Part shown: one piece after another, positions 40,987 to 49,683 of the stretch
Layout: the number at the start of each line of letters is the position of its first letter
Numbering within the stretch: position 1 is the first letter of the stretch
From: Streptomyces eurythermus
GTDB lineage: Bacteria > Actinomycetota > Actinomycetes > Streptomycetales > Streptomycetaceae
Length of the DNA stretch: 64,000 bases
NCBI RefSeq assembly: GCF_014649115.1
Contig: NZ_BMSK01000004.1
Coordinates: 62,001-126,000, forward strand
Direction: 5' to 3'
Program-made: the position numbers and the translations under genes
The notes under the pieces: generated by a model
Told to the model about the DNA's origin: nothing
What the model saw: the letters and a program-made list of their open reading frames with translations, nothing else
The model's database searches: none

Positions 40987-42303
40987 TCAGCGCAGGCGTC
41001 CGGCGCCCGCGTGGCGGCCGACGATGCCGGGGACGGCCTGCGGCGGGTCGACCCGGGTGCGCAGCTCGGGGGTCCAGCCGGCGCCGGCCCGGAGGGTCTC
41101 GCCGGGCACCTCCGCGTTGTGGACGGCGAGGAGGTCCACCGGGCGGCCGTTGACGTAGTTGTCGGCTGCGGTGACCGGGGCGTCCTTCCACTTCTTCAAC
41201 ACCGAACCGGCCCGGACGCCGTCCGGCAGGGTGAACGCGTTGTGCTCGGCGACGAGTTGGGACTCCATGCCGATGCCGTAGGTGTACGAGTAGCCGTCAC
41301 CGGCGACGAAGTGGTTGTCGTACGAGTCGACCTGCCCGAAGCGGATGCGCGGGGCCCGCTCGACCAGGTTCCGGAACAGGTTGTGGTGGAAGGTGACCTT
41401 CAGGTGCCCGCGGTCGACGGCGGCGGTGGCCGCGCTGTCGCTGTTGCCGATGAGGATCGTCTTGTCGTGGTCCTCGAAGACGTTCCAGGAGGCGGTGACG
41501 TAGTCGGAGCCCTTGACGACGTCCAGCTCGCCGTCGTGCCGCTGGTAGATCCGGCCGTAGTACGACGGCAGGGTGCCGTCCGGGTGGTCGCCGTCGGTGA
41601 AGGTGTCGTGGTCGATCCACACATGGGTCGAGCCGTGCACCACGGCGCTGTCGTACTCGGAGTTCCAGTTGCCGTCGGCGGTGTCGGTCGGGTCCCACTG
41701 CGGGAAGCAGTCGAGGGGGCTCTCGAAGGCCAGGTTGCGCACGATGACGTTGTCGACGCCCTTGATCTGGAGGCTGGCGCCCTTGAATCCGGCGTCGCGG
41801 CCGATGCCGACGATGGTGGTGTCGGCGGGGACGGCCGCCTTGATGAAGGCGTCCTGACGGGCGGCGGAGGCGCGGCGCAGGCCCTCGGGGCTGTCGTCGG
41901 GTTCGGCGTCGAGGGTCCTGGCGCGGCCCCACACCGCGGGGTCGTAGGTCTTCAGATAGGCGGCGAAGTCGTAGCCGGGCACGGCGAACGCGTCGCAGCC
42001 CGGCCCGTCGGCGTCGATCGTGCCCTTCACCCGGACGATCTTCGGCGCGCTGCCGCCGTCGGCGAGGGCTGCCTTGAACTGCTCCCAGGTGGTGACGGTG
42101 TACACGTGCGCGGGGTCGGCGGCGGCCCCGCCGGTGGTCCCGGTGCCGTACGCGGCCCAGCCGTCCCGGGCGGGGAGCACCTGCCGGTCGGGGCCGGTGT
42201 GGTGGGCGGGGTGCGCGGACGCGGTCCCGGTGACGGCGAGGACGAGGGCGGTGGCACCCACCAGCGCACCCATGACCCGTCCATGACATCTCTGTGTACG
42301 CAC
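40987..42303 (-). CDS. Secreted pectate lyase (polysaccharide lyase family 1)
   Basis: Cleaves de-esterified pectin by beta-elimination with Ca2+. The protein has 438 residues and a signal peptide ending at TASAHA. PL1 hallmarks are STHVWIDHDTF, the Ca-site region GNWNSEYDS and VTFHHNLFRNLVERAPRIRFG with the catalytic Arg. The GTG start at 42303 is the outermost; a later Met in the signal region is possible. A repeat tract lies just upstream. It adjoins pectinesterase downstream and the acetylesterase upstream. Confidence 0.93.
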   Translation of the reverse strand: MRTQRCHGRVMGALVGATALVLAVTGTASAHPAHHTGPDRQVLPARDGWAAYGTGTTGGAAADPAHVYTVTTWEQFKAALADGGSAPKIVRVKGTIDADGPGCDAFAVPGYDFAAYLKTYDPAVWGRARTLDAEPDDSPEGLRRASAARQDAFIKAAVPADTTIVGIGRDAGFKGASLQIKGVDNVIVRNLAFESPLDCFPQWDPTDTADGNWNSEYDSAVVHGSTHVWIDHDTFTDGDHPDGTLPSYYGRIYQRHDGELDVVKGSDYVTASWNVFEDHDKTILIGNSDSAATAAVDRGHLKVTFHHNLFRNLVERAPRIRFGQVDSYDNHFVAGDGYSYTYGIGMESQLVAEHNAFTLPDGVRAGSVLKKWKDAPVTAADNYVNGRPVDLLAVHNAEVPGETLRAGAGWTPELRTRVDPPQAVPGIVGRHAGAGRLR

Positions 42304-42320
42304 TGTGCGGCTCTCCTAGA

Positions 42321-42375
42321 TGGCTCGGTGACTCGGTGACTCGGTGGCTCGATGGCCCGGTGGCCCGGTGGCCCG
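42321..42375. repeat. 8-bp microrepeat tract between acetylesterase and pectate lyase genes
   Basis: About seven copies of an 8-bp unit drift from CTCGGTGA to CTCGGTGG, CTCGATGG and CCCGGTGG. The tract begins 11 bases after the acetylesterase stop and lies in the region where the pectate lyase promoter or leader should be. Copy-number change here could alter spacing upstream of the lyase gene. Confidence 0.85.
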
Positions 42376-42386
42376 ACGAGGGCCGG

Positions 42387-43166
42387 TCAGGGCGCGGGGG
42401 CGGGCGGCCAGGTGATCCAGGACGCCGGGACGTCCTCGTCCAGCCGGCGGACGTCGTGCCGGGCCAGCACGCGGGTGCGCAGCAGCTCGCGCGCCACGAG
42501 CCGCGCCACGGCGATGGCACCCGGCGGATTGAAGTGCGTGTTGTCCTGCTCGGTGGCGGTCCAGTTGAAGTAGGTCTTCGTCTCCTCCGCCCCGAGCCGC
42601 TGCCACAGCGCGAGCGACAGCGCCTGGATGTCGAGCAGCGGGACCCGCTCCGCCCCGGCGAGCGCCCGCACGGCCGCCGGATAGTCGCCGTGGGTGGGCT
42701 GGGCGGTGCCGTCGGCGCCGAACCGGCGGCGCTCCACGGAGGTGGCGAGGACGGGCCGGGCACCCCGGGAGCGGGCGCCGTCGAGGTACAGCCGCAGATA
42801 CCGCTGGTACGACGTCCACGGCTCGGTGTAGCGGGTGGGGTCGGTGGCCTTCTCGTCGTTGTGCCCGAACTGGACGACCAGGAGGTCCCCGGGCCGGATC
42901 ACGGCGAGTACGGCGTCCAGCCGGCCCTCGTCGACGAAGCTCTTCGAACTCCGCCCGTTCACCGCGTGGTTGGCGACCGTCAGCTCCTTGTGGAGGAAGA
43001 AGGGCAGTGCCATTCCCCATCCGGTCTCGGGAGCCGCGTCCGCGTATTTCCGCGCGGCCGTGGAATCACCGGCGATGTGGAGGGTCCGCGCCTCTTTCCG
43101 GGACCGCCCGGCCAAGGGGACGGCGGCGACAGCGGCGGACGTGACCTGTCTGCGCGTGAGGGACAC
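42387..43166 (-). CDS. Secreted rhamnogalacturonan acetylesterase (SGNH hydrolase)
   Basis: 259 residues with a short Tat-like signal (SLTRRQVTSAAVAAVPLAG). SGNH blocks are intact: LHIAGDSTAA (Ser), GRSSKSFV (Gly block), VVQFGHNDEKATDP (Asn) and EQDNTHFNPPGA (Asp-His). It matches the RhgT/YesT group that removes acetyl groups from rhamnogalacturonan. It sits between the sugar-binding lipoprotein and the pectate lyase in the same direction. Confidence 0.88.
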   Translation of the reverse strand: MSLTRRQVTSAAVAAVPLAGRSRKEARTLHIAGDSTAARKYADAAPETGWGMALPFFLHKELTVANHAVNGRSSKSFVDEGRLDAVLAVIRPGDLLVVQFGHNDEKATDPTRYTEPWTSYQRYLRLYLDGARSRGARPVLATSVERRRFGADGTAQPTHGDYPAAVRALAGAERVPLLDIQALSLALWQRLGAEETKTYFNWTATEQDNTHFNPPGAIAVARLVARELLRTRVLARHDVRRLDEDVPASWITWPPAPAP

Positions 43167-43269
43167 AACCTGCGCCTTTCACATACGTTTCCGACAAGGG
43201 GGCGCGGGGAACCGCGCGACCGGCCCGTGACCGGGCGGCGGCTCCCCGCCGCCGCGACCACCGGGAACC

Positions 43270-44604
43270 TCAGTGGTTCTGCTTCCAGTCCTCCTGGGCC
43301 TTGTTGAGCTGATCGGCCAGCAGGTCCAGGAATTCCTTGGCGCTCATCCTGCCGAGCAGCACCTTCTGGAAGTTCGGCTCGTTGTCGGCCTTGGAAATGG
43401 TGTTCCAGTCCGGCAGGTAGTACGGCAGCTGCACGATCTTCGTGCCGGCCCCGTCCAGCGCCTCGGCCGCCAGCTTCGCCGGCTCGTTGGCCCGCACCCA
43501 GGCGTCCTGCGCGGCCTCAGTGTTGGCCGGCACCGACCCGGCCAACTCGTTCCACTTGCTGTTGGACGCGTGGGAGGCGGCGAACTCGATGAACTTCCAG
43601 GCGGCGGCCTTGTTCTTGCCGGACCTGAACAGGGCGAGCCCGTCGACCGGGTTCGACACCTGCACCCGTGTCCCGTCGTCCAGGGTCGGGCTGGGAATCC
43701 CCCGGAACCTGCCCTTCAGCGCCTTCTCGTGGTCGGCGTAGGAGCCCAGGTTGTGGCTGAGCATGCCGATGGTGCCGGAGTCCCACTGGGCGACCATCTT
43801 GGTGAAGTCGTTGTTGACGTCGGCGGACGGGGTGTTCTTCTTGTACAGGCCGGTGTACTTCTCCAGCGCGGCCACGTTCCTCGGGTCGTTGACGGTGGTC
43901 TTGTCGCCGTTCCAGAAGGACGTGATCCCGCTCTGCCCGTACATCGCGTCCAGGGCCTGGGCGATGGAGCCCTCGCCGCCGCGGATGGTGTACCCGAAGG
44001 CGTTCTTGTCCTTGTCGGTGAGCTTGTCTGCGGCCTTGTAGAACTTCGTCCAGGTGGTCGGCGGCTCCAGCCCGGCCGCGCGGAACAGGTCGGTGCGGTA
44101 CCACAGCGTGCCGTTGTTCGCGGACGTCGGCACGGTGTACGTCCTGCCGTCCCCGCCGGCCGCCTTCACGCTCTCCAGGAACTTGGCGTTGAGCTTGCCT
44201 TTCAGCGCACTGCCGGCGAGCCGCTCGTCCAGCGGCTCCAGCGCGCCCTGCGCGGCGACCTCGGCCAGCATCGCCGTACCGACGCCGCCGACGTCCGGCA
44301 GGCCGCCGCCCTGGATGGCGGTGTCGTACTTGGACTGCGCGCTCGCGGCTGGCACACCGACGTACTTGACCTTGATGTCGGGGTACTTGTGCTCGAAGTC
44401 GGCGATGATCTGCTTCCAGACGTCGGTGCGGACACCGCCGTTGTTGTCCCAGAAGGTGATCGTGCCCGTGCCGGAGCCCTCGTCCCCCTTCCCGCCCACG
44501 CTGCCGCTGCCGTCGTCGCCGCAGGCGGTGGCGGTCAGCGCGAGGGCGGAGCCCAGGGCCACGGCCAGGGCGGCACGCCTGCTTCTGCGGATACTGCTCT
44601 TCAT
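43270..44604 (-). CDS. Sugar ABC transporter substrate-binding lipoprotein
   Basis: Family 1 extracellular solute-binding protein, 444 residues, with lipobox TATAC (Cys28). Typical segments are TITFWDNNGGVRTDVWKQII and KYTGLYKKNTPSADVNNDF. The ligand is likely a pectin oligosaccharide, given the surrounding genes. The matching permeases would be those at 48799-50615, separated by four intact genes and a pseudogene. No ATPase is encoded nearby; a shared MsiK-type ATPase is the usual solution in Streptomyces. Confidence 0.88.
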   Translation of the reverse strand: MKSSIRRSRRAALAVALGSALALTATACGDDGSGSVGGKGDEGSGTGTITFWDNNGGVRTDVWKQIIADFEHKYPDIKVKYVGVPAASAQSKYDTAIQGGGLPDVGGVGTAMLAEVAAQGALEPLDERLAGSALKGKLNAKFLESVKAAGGDGRTYTVPTSANNGTLWYRTDLFRAAGLEPPTTWTKFYKAADKLTDKDKNAFGYTIRGGEGSIAQALDAMYGQSGITSFWNGDKTTVNDPRNVAALEKYTGLYKKNTPSADVNNDFTKMVAQWDSGTIGMLSHNLGSYADHEKALKGRFRGIPSPTLDDGTRVQVSNPVDGLALFRSGKNKAAAWKFIEFAASHASNSKWNELAGSVPANTEAAQDAWVRANEPAKLAAEALDGAGTKIVQLPYYLPDWNTISKADNEPNFQKVLLGRMSAKEFLDLLADQLNKAQEDWKQNH

Positions 44605-44672
44605 CGGTCGGCTCTCTTCTGCTGGATCGTGCGGGGACAGGTGGTGTGGGGGGGTGCGAAGTCGCCGGCGGG

Positions 44673-45212
44673 TCAGCGGCGGGCGTACGGCGCCCAGCCG
44701 TCCGTGCCGCGCGGACAGTCGGCGACGGTGTACGACGGCGCGTCCGCGCCGCTCGACTACGGCCGGCCGGCGGTGAGGGCGGCGCCGGGGCCGTGGTCGC
44801 GGGGTTGCCCTTCCGGGTCGAGGCGGCGCTGACGTGGCCGTTGTGGGTGCCGGTCCGCTGCTGCGGGCCGGAGAACCGCTTGACCAGGGCGGGGACGGCG
44901 GCGGCCGGGTCCGGCCGGTAGTCGTGGAAGGCGTGCGGGTCGAACGCCGTGCCGTGCTCGTCGGTGCGCCCGCTGGTGTGCCTCAGAGCCGAGCCGCGCT
45001 GCACCAGTTCGGCCGTGGCGTCGGCCAGCGAGGCGAAGCCTGTGCGGCCGGTCGTCGTCGAAGGGCCCGGCGGTCTTCGCGGGGGTCGCGGCCCTCGGGG
45101 CGGCGGCCTTCGCCTCGCCCGCCAGGCCGAGGCCGAACGTGGCGACGAGGGCGGTCACGGCGGCGAGGACGGCGCCCGGGCGGGGAAAGCGCTTGCCAGG
45201 GATGTGCGTCAT
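44673..45212 (-). pseudogene. Decayed secreted protein gene, probably a pectate lyase relic
   Basis: Starts with a good signal peptide (PGAVLAAVTALVATFGLGLAG then EAKAAAP). After about 55 codons the sensible reading moves to another frame (FASLADATAELVQRGSALRH, FDPHAFHDYRPDPAA). It ends in the first frame after an in-frame TAG with APSYTVADCPRGTDGWAPY. At least two frameshifts and an internal stop are needed, and the catalytic middle of any lyase is missing, so a deletion is likely. The lyase identity is a guess from location and the remaining C-terminal flavour. Confidence 0.8.
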
Positions 45213-45241
45213 TGCGGCTCCCAACAGGGCTTCTCGGGCGG

Positions 45242-46747
45242 CTACAGGGGCGTGATCCGGAACCGGGTGAAGGTCGCCGAGCCCGCGCGCCCGGGTCCCT
45301 CGGGTGCGACCGCGAACAGGCCGAGCAGGGCGCCGACCCAGCGCCAGGGCGTGGCGGCGAAGACCGGGCCGGAAGCGCGGAAGCCGTCCCCGACGTCGTA
45401 GGAGAACCGGCACCGCGCCCCGGGACCGGCCTCGATCCGCAGCCGTGCCCGCCCCCCGGGCGCGACGCAGGGCACCCCGGCGTCGCGCTCCCGCTCGGCG
45501 ACCGCCTCCCCGAACCGGTGCACGAGCCGCACCGTGCCGTCGGCCCCGCGCTCCAGGCCGATCCAGCAGAAGGCGTCCCCGAGCACCACGAGTCCCGCGC
45601 GGGCGCCCGGCTCGCCGGCGTCCAGCCGCAGCTCGGTCTCGACCGCGCTCGTCAGCCCGGGCAGCCGCTGGGTGAGGACGTTCGGCAGTCTCCGCGGGTC
45701 GTGTGCGTCGGCCGAGCGGACGCAGGTCAGCCGCAGACCGTCCCCGGAGTGCTGGGTGGCCCAGCCGTCGCCGGGGTTGGCGGTCCACTGCCACTGCCGG
45801 CCGTACCGGCCGCCGGGGAAGTCGTCGTCGGTGGCGGGCGCGGCGGGCGGCTGCGCCGGCAGCGCGGGCCTGCGGTGTACGGCGACGGGGGCGCCCTCGT
45901 CCCCGAGCACCGGCCACCGGTCCCTCCCCCAGCGCATCGGCTGGAGGTGGACCACCCTGCCGTAGGGGCCGCGCTGCTGGAAGTGCAGGAACCAGTCCTC
46001 GCCGGCCGCGGTGCGCACCCAGCCGCCCTGGTGGGGGCCGTTGACGTCGGTGTCCTTCTGCTCCAGCACGATCCGCTCCTCGTACGGTCCGAAGAACCCG
46101 CGCGAGCGGAACGCCCCCTGCCAGCCGGTCTCCACTCCCCCGGCGGGGGCGAGGATCCAGAACCAGCCGTCGTGCCGGTAGAGCTTGGGCCCTTCGAGGG
46201 TGAACCAGCCGGGGATGCGGTCGCCGTCGACGATCACCTTGCCCTCGTCGAGCAGCGAGGTGGCGTCGGGGTGCATCCGGTGGCCGGTGAGGCGGTTCTT
46301 GACGCCGGAGCGGGACCTGGCCCAGGCGTGCACGAGGTAGGCCTCGCCGGTCTCGTCGTCCCACAGCGGGCACGGGTCGATCAGGCCCTTGCCCGCCTTG
46401 ACCAGGTGCGGCCGGGTCCACGGGCCCCTGATCTCGGGGGCGTTGACCTGGAAGACGCCCTGGTCGGGGTCGCCCCAGAAGATCCAGAACCGGTCGTCGT
46501 GGTGCCGGATGGACGGCGCCCAGACCCCGCGGTCGTGCCGGGGCAGGGCGAACTCCTCCTCCGGTTCCAGGCGTTCCAGGGCGTGTCCGACGAGGGTCCA
46601 GTCGACCAGGTTCCGGGAGTGCAGCAGGGGCAGTCCGGGGGCGCGGCCGAAGCTGGAGGCGGTGAGGTAGAAGTCGTCGCCGACGCGGACCACGTCCGGG
46701 TCGGACCAGTCGGCGTTCAGCACCGGGTTGCGGTAGGTCCCGTTCAC
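45242..46747 (-). CDS. Glycoside hydrolase family 43 protein (arabinofuranosidase/xylosidase type)
   Basis: 501 residues, no signal peptide, so probably intracellular. The five-bladed propeller residues are visible: NADWSDPDVVRVGDDFYL (general base Asp), KGLIDPCPLWDD and TLEGPKLYRH (acid Glu). A C-terminal beta-sandwich of about 200 residues (RYGRQWQWTANPGDGW onward) fits the GH43 plus DUF1349/laminin-like layout. It would trim arabinose or xylose side chains from imported pectin pieces. GTG 46747 overlaps the stop of the preceding gene. Confidence 0.9.
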   Translation of the reverse strand: MNGTYRNPVLNADWSDPDVVRVGDDFYLTASSFGRAPGLPLLHSRNLVDWTLVGHALERLEPEEEFALPRHDRGVWAPSIRHHDDRFWIFWGDPDQGVFQVNAPEIRGPWTRPHLVKAGKGLIDPCPLWDDETGEAYLVHAWARSRSGVKNRLTGHRMHPDATSLLDEGKVIVDGDRIPGWFTLEGPKLYRHDGWFWILAPAGGVETGWQGAFRSRGFFGPYEERIVLEQKDTDVNGPHQGGWVRTAAGEDWFLHFQQRGPYGRVVHLQPMRWGRDRWPVLGDEGAPVAVHRRPALPAQPPAAPATDDDFPGGRYGRQWQWTANPGDGWATQHSGDGLRLTCVRSADAHDPRRLPNVLTQRLPGLTSAVETELRLDAGEPGARAGLVVLGDAFCWIGLERGADGTVRLVHRFGEAVAERERDAGVPCVAPGGRARLRIEAGPGARCRFSYDVGDGFRASGPVFAATPWRWVGALLGLFAVAPEGPGRAGSATFTRFRITPL

Positions 46748-47589
46748 TGGGCCACCGCCTTGCGGACCAGGGCGGCCAGCTCGTCGCGGGACGGGCGGCC
46801 GTCGGCGACGACGGTGACGATCCGGCGCACGACGGTCCCGCCGGGTGCGACGGTCAGCCGCTCGGTGTGCGCCAGGGAGGAGCCCACTGCGGGGTACTCG
46901 GCGGCCCGGACGAACCAGGGGTCGCGGCGGGTGTCCCCGGTGGCCCCGGCGAACGCCAGCGTCCACCCGGCGCCGGCCAGCGCGAGCCAGTCGGCGCGGG
47001 TGCCGTGCACCTCGCTCTCGCCCTCCCGGTCGGCGGTGAAGACCTCCGGGGGCCGGGATTCCTTGCGGGCCCGCCAGAAGAAGCCGCCGTAGGCCGCGCC
47101 GGGCCGCCCGTTGGTGGCGGGGCTGCCGAGGGACAGCGGGCCGGGGGTGACGTTGGTGAGGGAGAAGGTGAAGTCCAGCGCCCACGCGGCCTCGGTGAGC
47201 CCGGTGGCCGCGACCGTGCGGCGCTCGCGCAGCAGCTCGGTGCCGGCGGCGGCCCAGCGCAGCTCCTCCACGAAGCCGTCCGGGTCGCACAGCTGGAAAC
47301 CGGTGTGCCGCTGGACGCCGTGGTTGTCCAGCTCGGTCGGGCCCCGGTCCCGTACGAAGGTGCGGCCGCCCCAGAAGTTGTGCCCCTCGACGTCGGGAAC
47401 GGCGACACCGACGCCGAGGTGGTGCGCGTGGTCGGCGGGGCTCACCTCGGTGACCGGCGTGCCGGCCAGGGTGGTGACGGGGTGCAGATAGGGGCGCGGG
47501 GCGAGCCGTGCGGGCAGGTCGGGCCGGGTGACATAGCGGCCGACCGGGCGGCCCGCGGCCCGCAGGACCAGGCTGTCGTGGGATGTCAT
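46744..47589 (-). CDS. DUF6807 (PmoA-like) family protein
   Basis: 281 residues. It contains SPADHAHHLGVGVAVPDVEGHNFWGG and GFFWRARKESRPPEVF. These fit the DUF6807/PmoA family often found beside Gfo/Idh oxidoreductases and glycosidases in sugar-use clusters; the biochemical role is not established. The His-His pair in DHAHHLG may bind metal. Start ATG 47589 overlaps the oxidoreductase stop, and its own stop overlaps the GH43 start, so the three form one translational unit. Confidence 0.78.
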   Translation of the reverse strand: MTSHDSLVLRAAGRPVGRYVTRPDLPARLAPRPYLHPVTTLAGTPVTEVSPADHAHHLGVGVAVPDVEGHNFWGGRTFVRDRGPTELDNHGVQRHTGFQLCDPDGFVEELRWAAAGTELLRERRTVAATGLTEAAWALDFTFSLTNVTPGPLSLGSPATNGRPGAAYGGFFWRARKESRPPEVFTADREGESEVHGTRADWLALAGAGWTLAFAGATGDTRRDPWFVRAAEYPAVGSSLAHTERLTVAPGGTVVRRIVTVVADGRPSRDELAALVRKAVAQ

Positions 47590-48728
47590 CAGGTGCTCAC
47601 CTCGTTCGGCAGGGCCCAGGAGGCGCCCAGTTCGGAGTAGAGGGCGAGGGTGTCCGCCGCCGCCGCGACCAGGCCCTCCACGCCGGGCACGATCCGGCGC
47701 CGTTCGTCCGGCAGCGGCCGCCAGGCGGTTTCCGGCAGGGGTGCCGGATCGGGGGCGGTGCGGATCGCCTCGACGACCCGCATGAAGGCGCCGGTGTCGT
47801 CCGGCGGGACCAGCAGCGCGGCGCCGTGCTCCAGGTGGCCGGCCAGGTTCTCCAGCAGGTCCGTGCGGCCGTACTCGGTCTCCTCGGGGCCGTGACCTGA
47901 GCGCTGGAGCAGCACCCGGTCCTGCTTGTACCAGAAGGTGATCCGGCCGCGGTCGCCGTGCACCAGTACGTACGGCTCCCCGGGGTGCTCGGCGCACAGG
48001 GTGGCGGCGACCGTGACCGGTCCGCGCGGGGTGCGCACGCGGACGCAGGAGGTGTCGTCGGACTCGATGGCGTTGGCGCGCAGCAGCTCGGTCTCGATGC
48101 CGGTGACGTCCTCGGCGCGGGTGGTGCCGAGCAGGGCGAGGCTGGTGGCGACGGCGTGTGCGAGGGGGTTGGTGAGCACTCCGTCGACCACGTCGGCGCC
48201 GTCCAGCCGCCGCCGGCCCGCCCAGGGGGCCCGCCGGTAGTAGGCCTCGTCCCGGGCCCAGGCACCGGCGGCGCCGACTCCTTTGACCGCGCCGATGGCA
48301 CCCTCGGCGATCAGCCGCCGGATCGCGGGCACCGCGTGCGAGCCGAGCGACTGGAAGCCGATCTGGCAGGCCACCCGGGCCTGGGCGACCCCGTCGGCCA
48401 TGCGGCGGAACGCGGCGTAGGAGGGCGCGGGCGGCTTCTCCAGCAGCAGGTGTACGCCCCGCGCGGCGGCGGTGAGGGCGAGTTCGGTGTGGGTCGGGAT
48501 GGGTGTGCAGATCACGGCGATCCGCGCGCCGGTGGCATCCAGGAGCGCCCCGAGGTCGGCGGACTGCTCCGGTGTGCCCAGGCCGTCCGGGATCTCCGCC
48601 CCGGTGAGCGGGGTCAGTTCGCAGATCCCGGCGAGCCGCACCACGCCCCGGGCCTGGAGCCGGCGGATGTTGTCCAGGTGCCAGCGGCCGTGACCGCGGG
48701 CGCCGGCGAGGACGACGGGTACGGTCAC
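47589..48728 (-). CDS. Gfo/Idh/MocA-family oxidoreductase
   Basis: 379 residues. The N-terminal Rossmann start is VVLAGARGHGRWHLDNIRRL; the conserved EKP is in VHLLLEKPPAPSYAAF. Members oxidise sugars or sugar derivatives with NAD(P). Known L-arabinose 1-dehydrogenases of some bacteria belong to this superfamily, so it could feed the IlvD/DapA-type pentose route here. Equally, pairing with DUF6807 may point to a glycoside-oxidising role. It overlaps the next gene by one base. Confidence 0.85.
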   Translation of the reverse strand: MTVPVVLAGARGHGRWHLDNIRRLQARGVVRLAGICELTPLTGAEIPDGLGTPEQSADLGALLDATGARIAVICTPIPTHTELALTAAARGVHLLLEKPPAPSYAAFRRMADGVAQARVACQIGFQSLGSHAVPAIRRLIAEGAIGAVKGVGAAGAWARDEAYYRRAPWAGRRRLDGADVVDGVLTNPLAHAVATSLALLGTTRAEDVTGIETELLRANAIESDDTSCVRVRTPRGPVTVAATLCAEHPGEPYVLVHGDRGRITFWYKQDRVLLQRSGHGPEETEYGRTDLLENLAGHLEHGAALLVPPDDTGAFMRVVEAIRTAPDPAPLPETAWRPLPDERRRIVPGVEGLVAAAADTLALYSELGASWALPNEVST

Positions 48729-48798
48729 CGGTTCCTCCCCGCGCCCGCGCCGCGCGCCGCGCCGGCCGGGGTCGCCGCCGGGAGCGGGTGCCGTGGTC

Positions 48799-49683
48799 TC
48801 ATCCCTTCACCGCCCCCGCGCTGAAGCCGGTGATCAGCCACTTCTGGATGAAGGCGAACACGATCACCACGGGCACGGCCGCGATGATGCCGCCCGCCGC
48901 CAGGGCGCCCAGGTCGACGCTGTCGGAGCTCATCAGGGTGTTCAGGCCGACCGGGATGGTCTGCTTGCCCTGGTCGGAGAGGAACATCAGGGCGAACAGG
49001 AAGTGGTTCCAGGCGTGCACGAAGGCGAAGGAGCCGACGGCGATCAGGCCGGGCCGCAGCAGCGGCAGCACCACGATCCGGAAGCCGGTCATGCGGTTGC
49101 AGCCGTCCACCCAGGCGGCCTCCTCCAGGGAGTAGGGCACGTTCCGGATGAACCCGCTGATCAGGATCATCGACAGCGGCAGCTGGAAGACGGTCTCGGC
49201 GATGACCACGCTGCCCAGCGAGTTGATCATCTGGAGCTTGGCGAAGATCTGGAACAGCGGCACCAGCAGCAGCGCGCCGGGGACGAACTGCGAGCACAGC
49301 AGCGCCAGCATGAAGCCGCGCTTGAGCCGGAAGTCGAAGCGGGCGAGCGCGTAGCCGCCGGCCAGCGCGACGACGGTGGTCAGCACCAGGGTGGCCAGGC
49401 CGACGTAGACGCTGTTGGTGAAGTAGGTGCCGAAGCCGCGTTCGGTCCACACCTTCTCGAAGTGCTCGAAGGTCATCGGCCAGGGCACCAGGGAGGTGGA
49501 GCCGGCCGGGCGGAGCGCGAAGAGCAGGATCCAGTAGAAGGGGATCAGGGTGAACAGCAGGTAGATGGTCAGCGGGACGTAGATCTGCCAGCGCGGGACC
49601 TCGTCCCAGGCGCGGCGCTTCCTGCCGGGCCGGGCGGGCTCGGCCGCCACACGCTCGGGAGCGGGAGCGATCTCGGTGATCAC
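48799..49683 (-). CDS. Sugar ABC transporter permease, MalG type
   Basis: 294 residues with six predicted helices. The EAA loop reads EEAAWVDGCNRMTGFRIVVLPLLRPG, which docks to the ATPase. It starts at GTG 49683 and overlaps the partner permease stop by four bases. With 49680-50615 it forms the membrane channel of the pectin-related importer. Confidence 0.92.
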   Translation of the reverse strand: MITEIAPAPERVAAEPARPGRKRRAWDEVPRWQIYVPLTIYLLFTLIPFYWILLFALRPAGSTSLVPWPMTFEHFEKVWTERGFGTYFTNSVYVGLATLVLTTVVALAGGYALARFDFRLKRGFMLALLCSQFVPGALLLVPLFQIFAKLQMINSLGSVVIAETVFQLPLSMILISGFIRNVPYSLEEAAWVDGCNRMTGFRIVVLPLLRPGLIAVGSFAFVHAWNHFLFALMFLSDQGKQTIPVGLNTLMSSDSVDLGALAAGGIIAAVPVVIVFAFIQKWLITGFSAGAVKG

